DNA of 19,686 nucleotides from Planctomycetaceae bacterium (lineage in GTDB: Bacteria; Planctomycetota; Planctomycetia; Planctomycetales; Planctomycetaceae), in the NCBI GenBank assembly GCA_023258825.1, contig JALQWE010000014.1, positions 1 through 19,686 of the forward strand, read 5' to 3'. The notes under the pieces were generated by a model that worked only from the letters and a program-made list of their open reading frames with translations, had not been told where the DNA came from and ran no database searches. Shown piece by piece: positions 7,386 to 14,014 of this stretch; within the stretch, counting starts at the first letter, position 1, and each line of letters begins with the position of its first letter. The position numbers and the translations under genes are program-made.

Positions 7386-8588
7386 GTGATTACTGTTCTG
7401 ATTGCAGTGCCCAACGTTGTGTGTCTGTGTTTCTCCCGCTGGCGTTCGCTGCTGTTGGTCAGCAGCATGATTCTGTCAATAAGCACATCGGTTCTGGGTC
7501 AAACATCAACGGTCAGCAACTTTGTCACGGAAGTTCAGATTCAGGAAGGCGGAACGTCCCTGAAAGTTCAGGGGCTTGTGCGAGCGGAGGCCAGCGACGG
7601 TACAGTTCTCCTGGAAGACACGCAGGGCAAGTATCATCTTCTGGCCCCCAGCGCTATTCAGCAGCGGCAGCAGACTTCGGCAGAATTTCAAAGGATGTCC
7701 GATGAAGAACTGATGGCAAGCCTGTTGAAAGAGGTTGGCGATGGCTTTGAGGTCTCTGAAACGGAGCACTTTCTGATCTGCACAAACAGTGGGGCAGCCT
7801 ATGCCGAATTCTGCGGAAAGCTGCTCGAAAAGGTGTACACAGAATTTTTCGCCTGGAGTGAAAACCTGAAGTTATCACTCACACCACCAACTCAGCGTCT
7901 CCCCATCCTGATTTTCGCAGCAGAGTCCGAGTTTCAGGCACATGCCACGAAGATCCATCCAGAGACCCCCTTCGAAAACACGCCGGGATTCTACACGGTT
8001 CGCGACAATCAGGTGCTACTCTGGGATCTGACGCGAGATCGCAGCCTGAGATTTTCGGCAGTCCGAAAGAAGCTGTCCGAATCACCCCTCCAGCTGGCGA
8101 CAATTGTCCATGAAGCGGTACATCAGCTGGCATTCAATTCCGGCCTGCAAAACCGATTTGCCGACAACCCGCTGTGGTTTTCCGAGGGGTTAGCACTCTA
8201 TTTTGAGCAGGTCTCGCTGCGGTCGCCGCTGCTGTGGAGCAAACCGGGACTGATCAATTCCCGGCATCATTCCGAATTTCTGCGGCGATCTGCCGACGAA
8301 CGCTTACCGATTCCACTTCCGGAACTACTGACTTCAGATCGCACATTTCAGACTGCCGAATCAGCACCTGCGGCCTATGCTCAAAGCTGGGCAATGATGG
8401 CGTGGCTGGTCCGTCAGCATCCGGAACAGCTGGCACAGTACATTCAAAAGCTGCAGGCACTTCAGCCCTTGCAGACCGTTTCCGCGGACCAGCGAACTCA
8501 AATGTTTCAGGAGAGCCTTGGCAGTCCCCTGGAAGAGCTTCCGGGAGATCTGATCACGTGGGCACGTCGTCAACGCAGTGCCAGATGA
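7386..8588 (+). CDS. DUF1570-like secreted protein with HExxH motif (putative gluzincin-type metallopeptidase)
   Basis: A start at GTG 7386, after an AAGGA 9 nt upstream, gives 400 residues; TTG 7344 or later GTGs are possible. The N terminus has two hydrophobic runs, the second being a clear signal sequence (SRWRSLLLVSSMILSISTSVLGQ, cleavage after VLG). A small beta-rich part with a 'TVLLEDTQGKYHLL' strand pair follows, then the peptidase-like domain. The zinc motif is HEAVH at 242-246 in TIVHEAVHQLAFNSG, with the downstream Glu in WFSEGLALYFE (E267) as the likely third ligand. This layout matches DUF1570/peptidase-MA-like proteins common in planctomycetes. It probably acts outside the cytoplasmic membrane; its substrate is unknown. 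It is transcribed away from the STAS unit and converges on the ABC-2 permease. Confidence 0.85.
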   Translation: MITVLIAVPNVVCLCFSRWRSLLLVSSMILSISTSVLGQTSTVSNFVTEVQIQEGGTSLKVQGLVRAEASDGTVLLEDTQGKYHLLAPSAIQQRQQTSAEFQRMSDEELMASLLKEVGDGFEVSETEHFLICTNSGAAYAEFCGKLLEKVYTEFFAWSENLKLSLTPPTQRLPILIFAAESEFQAHATKIHPETPFENTPGFYTVRDNQVLLWDLTRDRSLRFSAVRKKLSESPLQLATIVHEAVHQLAFNSGLQNRFADNPLWFSEGLALYFEQVSLRSPLLWSKPGLINSRHHSEFLRRSADERLPIPLPELLTSDRTFQTAESAPAAYAQSWAMMAWLVRQHPEQLAQYIQKLQALQPLQTVSADQRTQMFQESLGSPLEELPGDLITWARRQRSAR

Positions 8589-8685
8589 CGAATACAGTAC
8601 ACAGGCCAGCAGCACCAGATGGAGCCGAGGCCGCCATTCGCTTCAAGGTAACCACGCTGAAAGGAACTACTCGGCGCAGGTCTGA

Positions 8686-9504
8686 TTAGCTGCTGGCGCC
8701 TCGGTAAGAATTCAGAGACCAGCGAAAGATGCTGCGTGCCAGCAAAGCTCCCAGTGCGGTTGAACACAACGCAGCGAGAGCGAAGCGAGGATTGGTTGCC
8801 GTTCCGATGATCGTTTGTGCCGGAATAGTGACGACCAGCAGAATCGGGATCACCCATGAAAAGACGACCTGCAGCGCCTCGCCAGCTTCAAAGCGAGACG
8901 CATCCGTTCCGTCATAAATGCTTCGAGGGTACTGAGCGAAAATCGTGATGTAAAACCAGAAATCATACAGCCCCTGATTGCGTCCAAACCAGATACTGGT
9001 GCAGGCGAGTGTGATCATCAGCGAGTAGAAAAACACGACGGCCAGAGCCACATAGAACAGATAGGCCAGCACTTGCGACAACTCGACGGGGCGCCCGAGG
9101 CGGTACAGCGAAATCAGCAGCAAAGCACCGGCCAGCAGGACCTGACTGATCATGGCCGGGTTCATGCGCTGGAGTGAGACGAGGAACTGAGTGTCGACGG
9201 GCCTGGTCAGCGCAAAATCCAGTTTTCCAGTGCGGATATTCTCGCAGAACGCCGCACAATTTGGCATGAAAAACGCCTCAACGAGCGAATTGATCAGCAT
9301 GCCCGTTGCCATAAATGCAAAGTACTGATCACGGGACCATTCGCGAATATGGTCAACTTCCATGTAGATCAACTGGAACAAAGCGACTCGCGCAAAAAAC
9401 CAGAACAGTCGAGTCACGATCTGTATCAGGAAGTTTCCTGGAAACATGAGTTCACGGATGATGGCATTCCGTGCAAACAGTGTCAGCAGTCGCAGATAAA
9501 ACAT
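8686..9504 (-). CDS. ABC-2 family permease (DUF990-like)
   Basis: The start at ATG 9504 gives 272 residues, the usual length of DUF990-type ABC-2 permeases; the open frame upstream to 9618 is not conserved-looking. It begins MFYLRLLTLFARNAIIREL and has six predicted membrane segments. Between the second and third is the family landmark ENIRTGKLDFALTRPVDTQFLVS, and near the middle is the segment ACTSIWFGRNQGLYDFWFYITIFAQYPRSIYDG. These features are typical of proteins usually encoded beside an ATPase (CcmA-like) and a second DUF990 permease. Neither partner is adjacent here: the gene converges with the DUF1570-like gene, and the 680 bp upstream hold no gene. The transported substrate is unknown. 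Upstream AGAGAG may serve as a weak ribosome-binding site. Confidence 0.88.
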   Translation of the reverse strand: MFYLRLLTLFARNAIIRELMFPGNFLIQIVTRLFWFFARVALFQLIYMEVDHIREWSRDQYFAFMATGMLINSLVEAFFMPNCAAFCENIRTGKLDFALTRPVDTQFLVSLQRMNPAMISQVLLAGALLLISLYRLGRPVELSQVLAYLFYVALAVVFFYSLMITLACTSIWFGRNQGLYDFWFYITIFAQYPRSIYDGTDASRFEAGEALQVVFSWVIPILLVVTIPAQTIIGTATNPRFALAALCSTALGALLARSIFRWSLNSYRGASS

Positions 9505-9620
9505 AGAGCTCTCTGGCCGCGGTTGGCAATTGCAGAAACAGAAGAAAAACGCAGTACGACTTCGACCATCGACCATGTCCCGATCAACGCGGTGACCTGT
9601 CAGGGAACCCGGCGACAACT

Positions 9621-9642
9621 CCGTTCAGGCAACGGCTGCCTG
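9621..9642. repeat. Two overlapping, mutually exclusive small hairpins
   Basis: CCGTT (9621-9625) can pair with AACGG (9631-9635). Alternatively CAGGCA (9626-9631) pairs perfectly with TGCCTG (9637-9642). The two stems share bases and cannot form together. They lie about 120 nt upstream of the ABC-2 permease start on the minus strand. There is no T-run. Function is unproven. Confidence 0.3.
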
Positions 9643-10174
9643 TCATTCTGAGATCCCTTGACGGAGCCCGGGGAGTCAGACGACATCCTCTGGAATTCGC
9701 GGACGACTCTGCACTCCGTTTGGCTTAGTGTCCCACCTCCGGGCCTGGCTGTCTACTCAGGCAAAGTCGAGGAGAAAAGACGTCTCAGCAAGGACCTCAG
9801 ATGGCGAAACAAGTGGTGTTTCAAAGCGTATTTGATGAGTAACTCGCCAGGATTTGTTCAACGAAACATGGCATCATCGATTTTCACAGACAAATCCGGC
9901 AAACAAGCCCGTCTCCACAATCCGGCTGAAACAAATCATGATCTCCGAACATTGCCTCGTGTCGTCATCTCCATTCGGGGACTGCCGGGGACGGCGGCCG
10001 AGCGTCCCGGAGGTTGCTTCGTGAGCGATGGATGAAATCGGTATCTGCGCCGCGTGGAAGGATTCACAATTCCAATAGAGCGAATATCGACTCGAACAAG
10101 TCCGGAAGGTACACTTGTGGATCAACAGGCCCCTGCAGCACGCAGGATCCTGTGGAATCTGCGTTCGACAGTGC

Positions 10175-10180
10175 AGAAGG
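10175..10180 (+). promoter_or_regulatory. Shine-Dalgarno AGAAGG for the two-TM protein
   Basis: AGAAGG lies 7 nt before the ATG at 10188 and decides this start over upstream in-frame ATGs that would add ~58 residues of basic, non-conserved-looking sequence. Confidence 0.6.
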
Positions 10181-10187
10181 CGTTACC

Positions 10188-10595
10188 ATGGGTAAGCGGT
10201 TTTACAGCAATCGAAACGACTCCGGAAGTTTGCTCGCATCACTGTTTATTCTGGTGATGGGATTCGGGTCCTGTCTGTTCGCCGTTGCAGCGGTTTCTCC
10301 GGCTTCGGTTCCTATGGCTGCAGCGACCATTGGAGTGGTTTTTGCACTGTTCGTCGGCCTGATCGTCATGCAGCGTTTCGGTTATACGCCGTCGCTGGGC
10401 CTGGGATTTCTTTCGCGTGCTGGTCGCAGCCATCGTGATGACGGAGCAGCAGACTACCTGCCGCGCAAGGCGGGCGAATCCCGTCGTATCGTGAATGGGA
10501 CGAATCAACCGATCACAGCGAGCGAGGCCACGGAGCTGCGGCTGACGAGTGCCAACACCTGGGTTCCGGCTCGCGGTCGTCGAAATTCGTCCTGA
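10188..10595 (+). CDS. Small two-transmembrane protein, unknown function
   Basis: The 135-residue protein starts MGKRFYSNRND after a good ribosome-binding site. Two closely spaced hydrophobic segments, about residues 15-37 (LLASLFILVMGFGSCLFAVA) and 41-62 (ending FALFVGLIVM), form a membrane hairpin. A ~70-residue basic, polar tail follows (LSRAGRSHRDD..., then RRIVNGTNQPITASE and a C-terminal RGRRNSS). I recognise no family. The short N terminus and Arg-rich tail suggest both ends are cytoplasmic (positive-inside rule). It stands alone, 232 bp before the TlpA-like gene; the spacer contains hairpins, so separate transcription is likely. The upstream ATG at 10014 is rejected as start. Confidence 0.65.
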   Translation: MGKRFYSNRNDSGSLLASLFILVMGFGSCLFAVAAVSPASVPMAAATIGVVFALFVGLIVMQRFGYTPSLGLGFLSRAGRSHRDDGAADYLPRKAGESRRIVNGTNQPITASEATELRLTSANTWVPARGRRNSS

Positions 10596-10669
10596 TCGCT
10601 GCCTGACTCAGACTGCCAAATCCATCGCCGCGGTGGCCCCCCATCAAGCCTCCACGCCGCATTCTGTCC

Positions 10670-10686
10670 CGGGTTTCTCAAACCCG
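10670..10686 (+). repeat. Perfect 7-bp hairpin, first of three in the TlpA leader
   Basis: CGGGTTT-CTC-AAACCCG is a perfect 7-bp stem with a 3-nt loop, 75 bp after the stop of the two-TM gene. No T-run follows, so it is at best an atypical terminator of that gene. Its arms can also pair with those of the hairpin at 10731-10749. Confidence 0.5.
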
Positions 10687-10696
10687 ATGTCCTGAC

Positions 10697-10702
10697 TATA
10701 CT
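10697..10702 (+). promoter_or_regulatory. Possible -10 element TATACT
   Basis: TATACT, one mismatch from TATAAT, is preceded by TGAC. No good -35 lies 16-18 bp upstream (the bases there read TTTCTC, inside the first hairpin). If real, transcription would start near 10709 and the leader would carry the hairpins at 10731-10749 and 10758-10781. Weak evidence. Confidence 0.25.
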
Positions 10703-10730
10703 GCTATCAGCTCAAGCAGCCGTCGAAAGT

Positions 10731-10749
10731 GAACCCGAGGAACGGGTTC
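10731..10749 (+). repeat. Perfect 7-bp hairpin, second in the TlpA leader
   Basis: GAACCCG-AGGAA-CGGGTTC is a perfect 7-bp stem with a 5-nt AGGAA loop. Its right arm is nearly identical to the left arm of the hairpin at 10670-10686, so AACCCG at 10681-10686 could pair with CGGGTT at 10743-10748 instead. The loop resembles a Shine-Dalgarno but no start codon follows at a usable distance. Confidence 0.5.
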
Positions 10750-10757
10750 CGAAGAGC

Positions 10758-10781
10758 AGCCACGCATTATGCGTCGCGGCT
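10758..10781 (+). repeat. Third hairpin in the TlpA leader
   Basis: AGCC-ACGCA-TTA-TGCGT-(CGC bulge)-GGCT folds into a 9-bp stem with a 3-nt loop and one 3-nt bulge. It ends 46 nt before the chosen TlpA start codon at 10828. No T-run follows. Confidence 0.45.
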
Positions 10782-10827
10782 CTCTAGCCTCCACGTGCTG
10801 CGGTAGTTCATTCGGGTGAATTGTCAC

Positions 10828-12117
10828 ATGCCACGGGTTGCTGTTTTCCTCCTGATCGCTGGCCTGCTTCTGGGCTGTGGAGATGCAGGGGATGTACCTC
10901 GGAAATCGGACGCCACGCCAGTCACCAGTGGAAAGAAAGACAAGCCTTCCCAGAACGGAGCCACCGCCGGACAGCCAGAGATGTCGCGGATTTCCGTCGG
11001 CTTTCGGGCCCAGCTGGATCCCTCGTTTTCCCGGGGAACTCTGGCGATCGGTGCCCCAGCCCCCCAGTTCACGCCATTGTCGTGGTTGCGCGGTGAGCCG
11101 CTTACGGAATTTACTCCGGGAGTAGTCTATGTGGTGGAATTCTGGGCCACGTGGTGCGGGCCCTGTCTGCAGAGTATGCCACATCTCGCCACGCTTCAAA
11201 AACAATATGGCACTCAGGTACGCGTCATTGGGGTCACCGATGAACCGCGGGAGACCCTTGAAGCGTTTCTCATTGAAAAGGCACGAGGATTTGAGAACAC
11301 ATGGAGCGAGTTACTGACCTGCTCCCTTGCTATCGATTCCACGCGGCAACTGAATCGTTCATGGATGGAAGCATCAGGCCAGCAAGGTATTCCCTGCTCA
11401 TTCATTGTCGGGAAATCCGGGAATATTGAATGGATAGGTCACCCAATGGCAATCGACGAACCACTGCAGGCCGTGGTCGCGGGCACCTGGGACCTGACGA
11501 CGGCCAGAGAGGCGATGATTGCTCAGCAGAAGATGAAGACCGCCCTGGATCGCGGAGATCTTGAAAACGCCATTCAGTCAGCTGAATCACTCACGACATT
11601 ATTTCCCAATAGCTTTGACCATGCGATGACTCGTCTTGAGCTTCTGATGCGGTCAAACAGGCTGGCAGATGCCAATGCGGTCGCGACGACAACACTGGCG
11701 ATCTGTCGCAGCAACCCTGAGTTCCTCAATAGTCTTGCCTGGCTAATGGTCACGGGCACAGACAGCACAGAAATTGACCTGAACGTTGCACACGAAGCTG
11801 CCAGCCTGGCGAATCAACTGCAGCAGGGGCGCGACAGCAATATCCTCGACACACTGGCACGCGTGACAGCCCGAATGGGAGATTTAAACACCGCCATTGC
11901 CCTGCAGAAGCAGGCCATTGAACAGGAGCCGAGGGAAACTCAGGCTGAACTGCTGGCAACACTGCAGGAATATGAGGCTGCAAATCAGAAAAATGGGTCT
12001 CCAACGATCGACAGTCAGCCGGCCGCCAACGCCGATTCGCCCAAGCCCCCAACAGCCCCCGCCGCGAAACCTGCCGAAGGAACAAACGCAGCAAGTGCAC
12101 CTGCCACCGGGTCCTGA
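10828..12117 (+). CDS. TlpA-like thioredoxin lipoprotein with TPR-type C-terminal domain
   Basis: I chose ATG 10828 (429 residues) because GGGTGA lies 8 nt upstream and a lipoprotein signal follows at once: MPRVAVFLLIAGLLLGC with lipobox LLGC and Cys17. GTG 10816 is an alternative. After a polar linker (~18-70), a TlpA/AhpC-type thioredoxin domain runs from ~75 to ~220. It contains GAPAPQFTPLSWL, the redox site WCGPC (Cys110 and Cys113) in FWATWCGPCLQSMP, and the cis-Pro loop QGIPCSFIV with Pro189. Residues ~230-390 are helical TPR-like repeats (DRGDLENAIQSAESL, MGDLNTAIALQKQAIEQEP). The last ~40 residues are Pro/Ala-rich. It likely works as a membrane-anchored periplasmic thiol-disulfide protein with a protein-binding arm. 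The extra Cys next to the cis-Pro (Cys190) is unusual. Confidence 0.9.
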   Translation: MPRVAVFLLIAGLLLGCGDAGDVPRKSDATPVTSGKKDKPSQNGATAGQPEMSRISVGFRAQLDPSFSRGTLAIGAPAPQFTPLSWLRGEPLTEFTPGVVYVVEFWATWCGPCLQSMPHLATLQKQYGTQVRVIGVTDEPRETLEAFLIEKARGFENTWSELLTCSLAIDSTRQLNRSWMEASGQQGIPCSFIVGKSGNIEWIGHPMAIDEPLQAVVAGTWDLTTAREAMIAQQKMKTALDRGDLENAIQSAESLTTLFPNSFDHAMTRLELLMRSNRLADANAVATTTLAICRSNPEFLNSLAWLMVTGTDSTEIDLNVAHEAASLANQLQQGRDSNILDTLARVTARMGDLNTAIALQKQAIEQEPRETQAELLATLQEYEAANQKNGSPTIDSQPAANADSPKPPTAPAAKPAEGTNAASAPATGS

Positions 12118-12463
12118 TCGTTGGACACCAGCACCACGATGGTCAGGGCTGCTGTGAACCAACGGAGCTCTGTACGGAACGCCAGCGATGGCCGAAAATC
12201 AGCGATGCCGTACCCCGATGTCGCAGATTCTGCTCCCACCCGCCGTGCCAACTCACTCTGATTCAGGAATCGGCGGTTGTTTTAACGCCGACTTCGAAAA
12301 ATCCACGGCGAATTTGTCGCTGCGGCTTGTCAGTTGCCCGTCAGAATACTGGAATTCGCAGGTTCCGGCGATGTTGTGAATTCTGAGTCTGCTAATTTCG
12401 CCGTGAGGTAGTTTGTTCTCACTGTCCCCACAGACCTTCTGATTGATTCGGAGACACCGATCA
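12118..12463. other. Spacer between TlpA-like and hotdog genes
   Basis: These 346 bases hold no supported gene; a 63-codon frame at 12188-12379 lacks a ribosome-binding site and motifs. Two weak stem-loops are visible: TCGGCG/CGCCGA at 12270-12291 with a 10-nt loop, and GAATTCGCA/TGTGAATTC at 12352-12383. A terminator for the TlpA gene and a promoter for the hotdog gene may be here. Confidence 0.5.
12352..12383 (+). repeat. Inverted repeat upstream of the hotdog dehydratase gene
   Basis: GAATTCGCA at 12352-12360 and TGTGAATTC at 12375-12383 pair over 9 bp, one of them a G-U wobble in RNA, around a 14-nt loop. It lies 80 nt before the ATG at 12464. It could be an operator or a leader stem-loop; the role is not shown. 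Confidence 0.35.
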
Positions 12464-12955
12464 ATGGCATCGGCCCCTCTTTGTGACCTGAGTCAGCTTG
12501 ATTTCGCGAACCCGTTGTTCACGCTTGAAGACATCCGAAATGTTAATCCTCAGCGTTTTGAGATGGAGCAACTGACGGCGATCGTGCACGTGGATCAGTC
12601 GCAGCATCTGGTTGTTGGTTACAAGCAGCTGACAGATCAGGAGTTCTGGATTCGCGGGCACATGCCAAACTTTGCCCTGATGCCAGGGGTCGTGCAATGT
12701 GAGGCTGCTGCGCAGCTGGGAGGCTTTTACGCTCGCAAGTACGACCTGATTGGTGGCGACTATCTCGGCTTCGGCGGCATGGATGAAGTCCGCTTCCGAA
12801 AGCCAGTTTTCCCGGGCGCTCGGCTGGATCTGATTGCAAAAGTGACTCGCGTCATGGCCCGCAAGCTGGCTCAGTTCAATTTCCAGGGCTGGGTCGCTGG
12901 AGAGCTGATGTTTGAAGGTCAGATGCTGGGCGTAACGGTCAACAAAGACGCCTGA
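12464..12955 (+). CDS. FabZ/FabA-type hotdog 3-hydroxyacyl-ACP dehydratase-like protein
   Basis: The ATG at 12464 with GGAG 10 nt upstream gives 163 residues, a normal single-hotdog length. The hot-dog helix carries the FabZ signature in the form GHMPNFALMPGVVQCEAAAQLGG. The catalytic His66 and Glu80 are spaced by 14 residues exactly as in FabZ, and the fold continues with GFGGMDEVRFRKPVFPGARLDL, the typical central strand. It should act on beta-hydroxyacyl thioesters in the cytoplasm. It is more divergent than housekeeping FabZ (N-terminal ~35-residue extension, M/F changes in the HFPxxPxxPG block) and is not beside lpxA/lpxD or other fab genes. A specialised acyl-ACP or polyketide-like role is therefore possible. 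It is transcribed alone and converges on the sterol-desaturase gene. Confidence 0.88.
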   Translation: MASAPLCDLSQLDFANPLFTLEDIRNVNPQRFEMEQLTAIVHVDQSQHLVVGYKQLTDQEFWIRGHMPNFALMPGVVQCEAAAQLGGFYARKYDLIGGDYLGFGGMDEVRFRKPVFPGARLDLIAKVTRVMARKLAQFNFQGWVAGELMFEGQMLGVTVNKDA

Positions 12956-13007
12956 TCGCTGACCTTACAACAGGATGCTGTGCCGGGGTGTGAAAACCTG
13001 GCTGGCG

Positions 13008-13071
13008 GCAGTGGGGTGGAATTCCAAAAGTGGATCTCCGGCCCCGCTGCAAAATCTCGCCGGCCCCACTG
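13008..13071. repeat. Paired direct repeats and competing stem in a convergent spacer
   Basis: CCGGCCCCGCTG (13038-13049) recurs as CCGGCCCCACTG (13060-13071), 22 bp apart. Upstream, GCAGTGGGG (13008-13016) can pair with 13042-13050 over 9 bp including one wobble, or with 13064-13071 over a perfect 8 bp. This lies between two convergent genes, where a bidirectional terminator is expected, but no T-run is present. Confidence 0.4.
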
Positions 13072-13112
13072 AACATATGTCGGCGCCATTTCCGGCCGGG
13101 AACTCGCATTGA

Positions 13113-13919
13113 CTAGCTGGTCTGGCCACTTAAGGGCGTTTTCAGCATGCCCCAGACAGTCTGACTGGTTTCGCTGTCCAGTTCGTTCAGACCTGTGCGA
13201 TCGGGGCGAACCTCGCGCGGATCGCGATACGTTCCGAACATCCGATCCCAGATGGCCAGAATTGAGGCGTAGTTCGAATTGGTTTCGGCGGGCAAACGGG
13301 AATGATGCACGCGATGCATTGCCGGTGTGACAATCAACCAGCCTGTTCGCCAGCTGCCCGCAACCGACAGACCACAGGAATGTTGAAACTGGGACACCAG
13401 CAGCAGCAACGTTTCAAAGATCAGCAGGTCCTTCGACGTCACCCCCAGAAGTACAATCACAGGGAGCCGACAGACAGCGGACAACAGTAGTTCTCCAGGG
13501 TGAAACCTGGCCGAGGTTGTTGCGTCCATTTCCGGATCACTGTGGTGGACGCGGTGAAATCTCCAGAGGGCCGGGATGCGATGATTGGCGCGGTGCCACG
13601 CCCACGTCCAGACGTCCAGCAGCACCACAGCCAGAACTGCCCGCGACACAGCATTTCCGGGCAGCCAATTGAGTAGACCAAGTCTGTGTTGCTGTACGAA
13701 GTCAATTGTGAAAGCCGTCAGACCGGCAACGGTGAACAGCATCATCACGCCATTCAGCACAGCCAGCGAAAGATTGCGGACCGCATGCTGCACTCGTTGC
13801 CAAAACGCCCCCTGACCCGCATGCAGTGACTCAAGCCCCCAGAACAAAGTCAGCCCGACGGCCGCTGGCACAATGCGTATCAGTAGAGCCCACTGTGAGG
13901 TCAGTTCCTGCTCGCTCAT
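13113..13919 (-). CDS. Sterol desaturase / fatty acid hydroxylase family membrane protein
   Basis: The 268-residue integral membrane protein starts at ATG 13919 with GGAG about 5 nt upstream. Hydrophobic segments cover ~12-30, 52-72, 93-107 and ~150-180. The di-iron histidine boxes are complete: HRANH at 109-113, HRVHH at 122-126, FHPGE with H140, H180 in FQHSCG, and HRVHH at 202-206. The closing NYAS...WDRMFGTY block (216-231) is a hallmark of the family. Such enzymes use O2 and a di-iron centre to hydroxylate or desaturate lipids, sterols or carotenoids in the membrane. The lipid substrate cannot be read from sequence. It lies 95 bp downstream of the ABC permease on the same strand, so read-through from that unit is possible. 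Confidence 0.93.
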   Translation of the reverse strand: MSEQELTSQWALLIRIVPAAVGLTLFWGLESLHAGQGAFWQRVQHAVRNLSLAVLNGVMMLFTVAGLTAFTIDFVQQHRLGLLNWLPGNAVSRAVLAVVLLDVWTWAWHRANHRIPALWRFHRVHHSDPEMDATTSARFHPGELLLSAVCRLPVIVLLGVTSKDLLIFETLLLLVSQFQHSCGLSVAGSWRTGWLIVTPAMHRVHHSRLPAETNSNYASILAIWDRMFGTYRDPREVRPDRTGLNELDSETSQTVWGMLKTPLSGQTS

Positions 13920-14014
13920 TGGAACTCCGCGGCCCCGGGAATTGGACTTTGTGAACTATTTCAGCGGTCTGTCGAATCAGTTGTCACCGATTCGGCAGTT
14001 GCTGACAGGCTGTC

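Larger units (their letters stand above)
9505..10187. other. Gene-poor stretch between divergent permease and two-TM genes
   Basis: No supported gene lies in these 683 bases. A plus-strand open frame at 9658-10035 begins with TTG, has no ribosome-binding site and no recognisable domain. Small inverted repeats occur at 9621-9642 (two overlapping alternatives), 10132-10146 (CCTGC/GCAGG) and 10143-10152 (palindrome CAGGATCCTG). The promoters of both flanking genes should be here; I could not identify them with confidence. Confidence 0.5.

Noticed and set aside
9658..10035. 125-codon plus-strand frame in the gene-poor spacer
   Set aside because: TTG start without ribosome-binding site, no domain, uneven composition.
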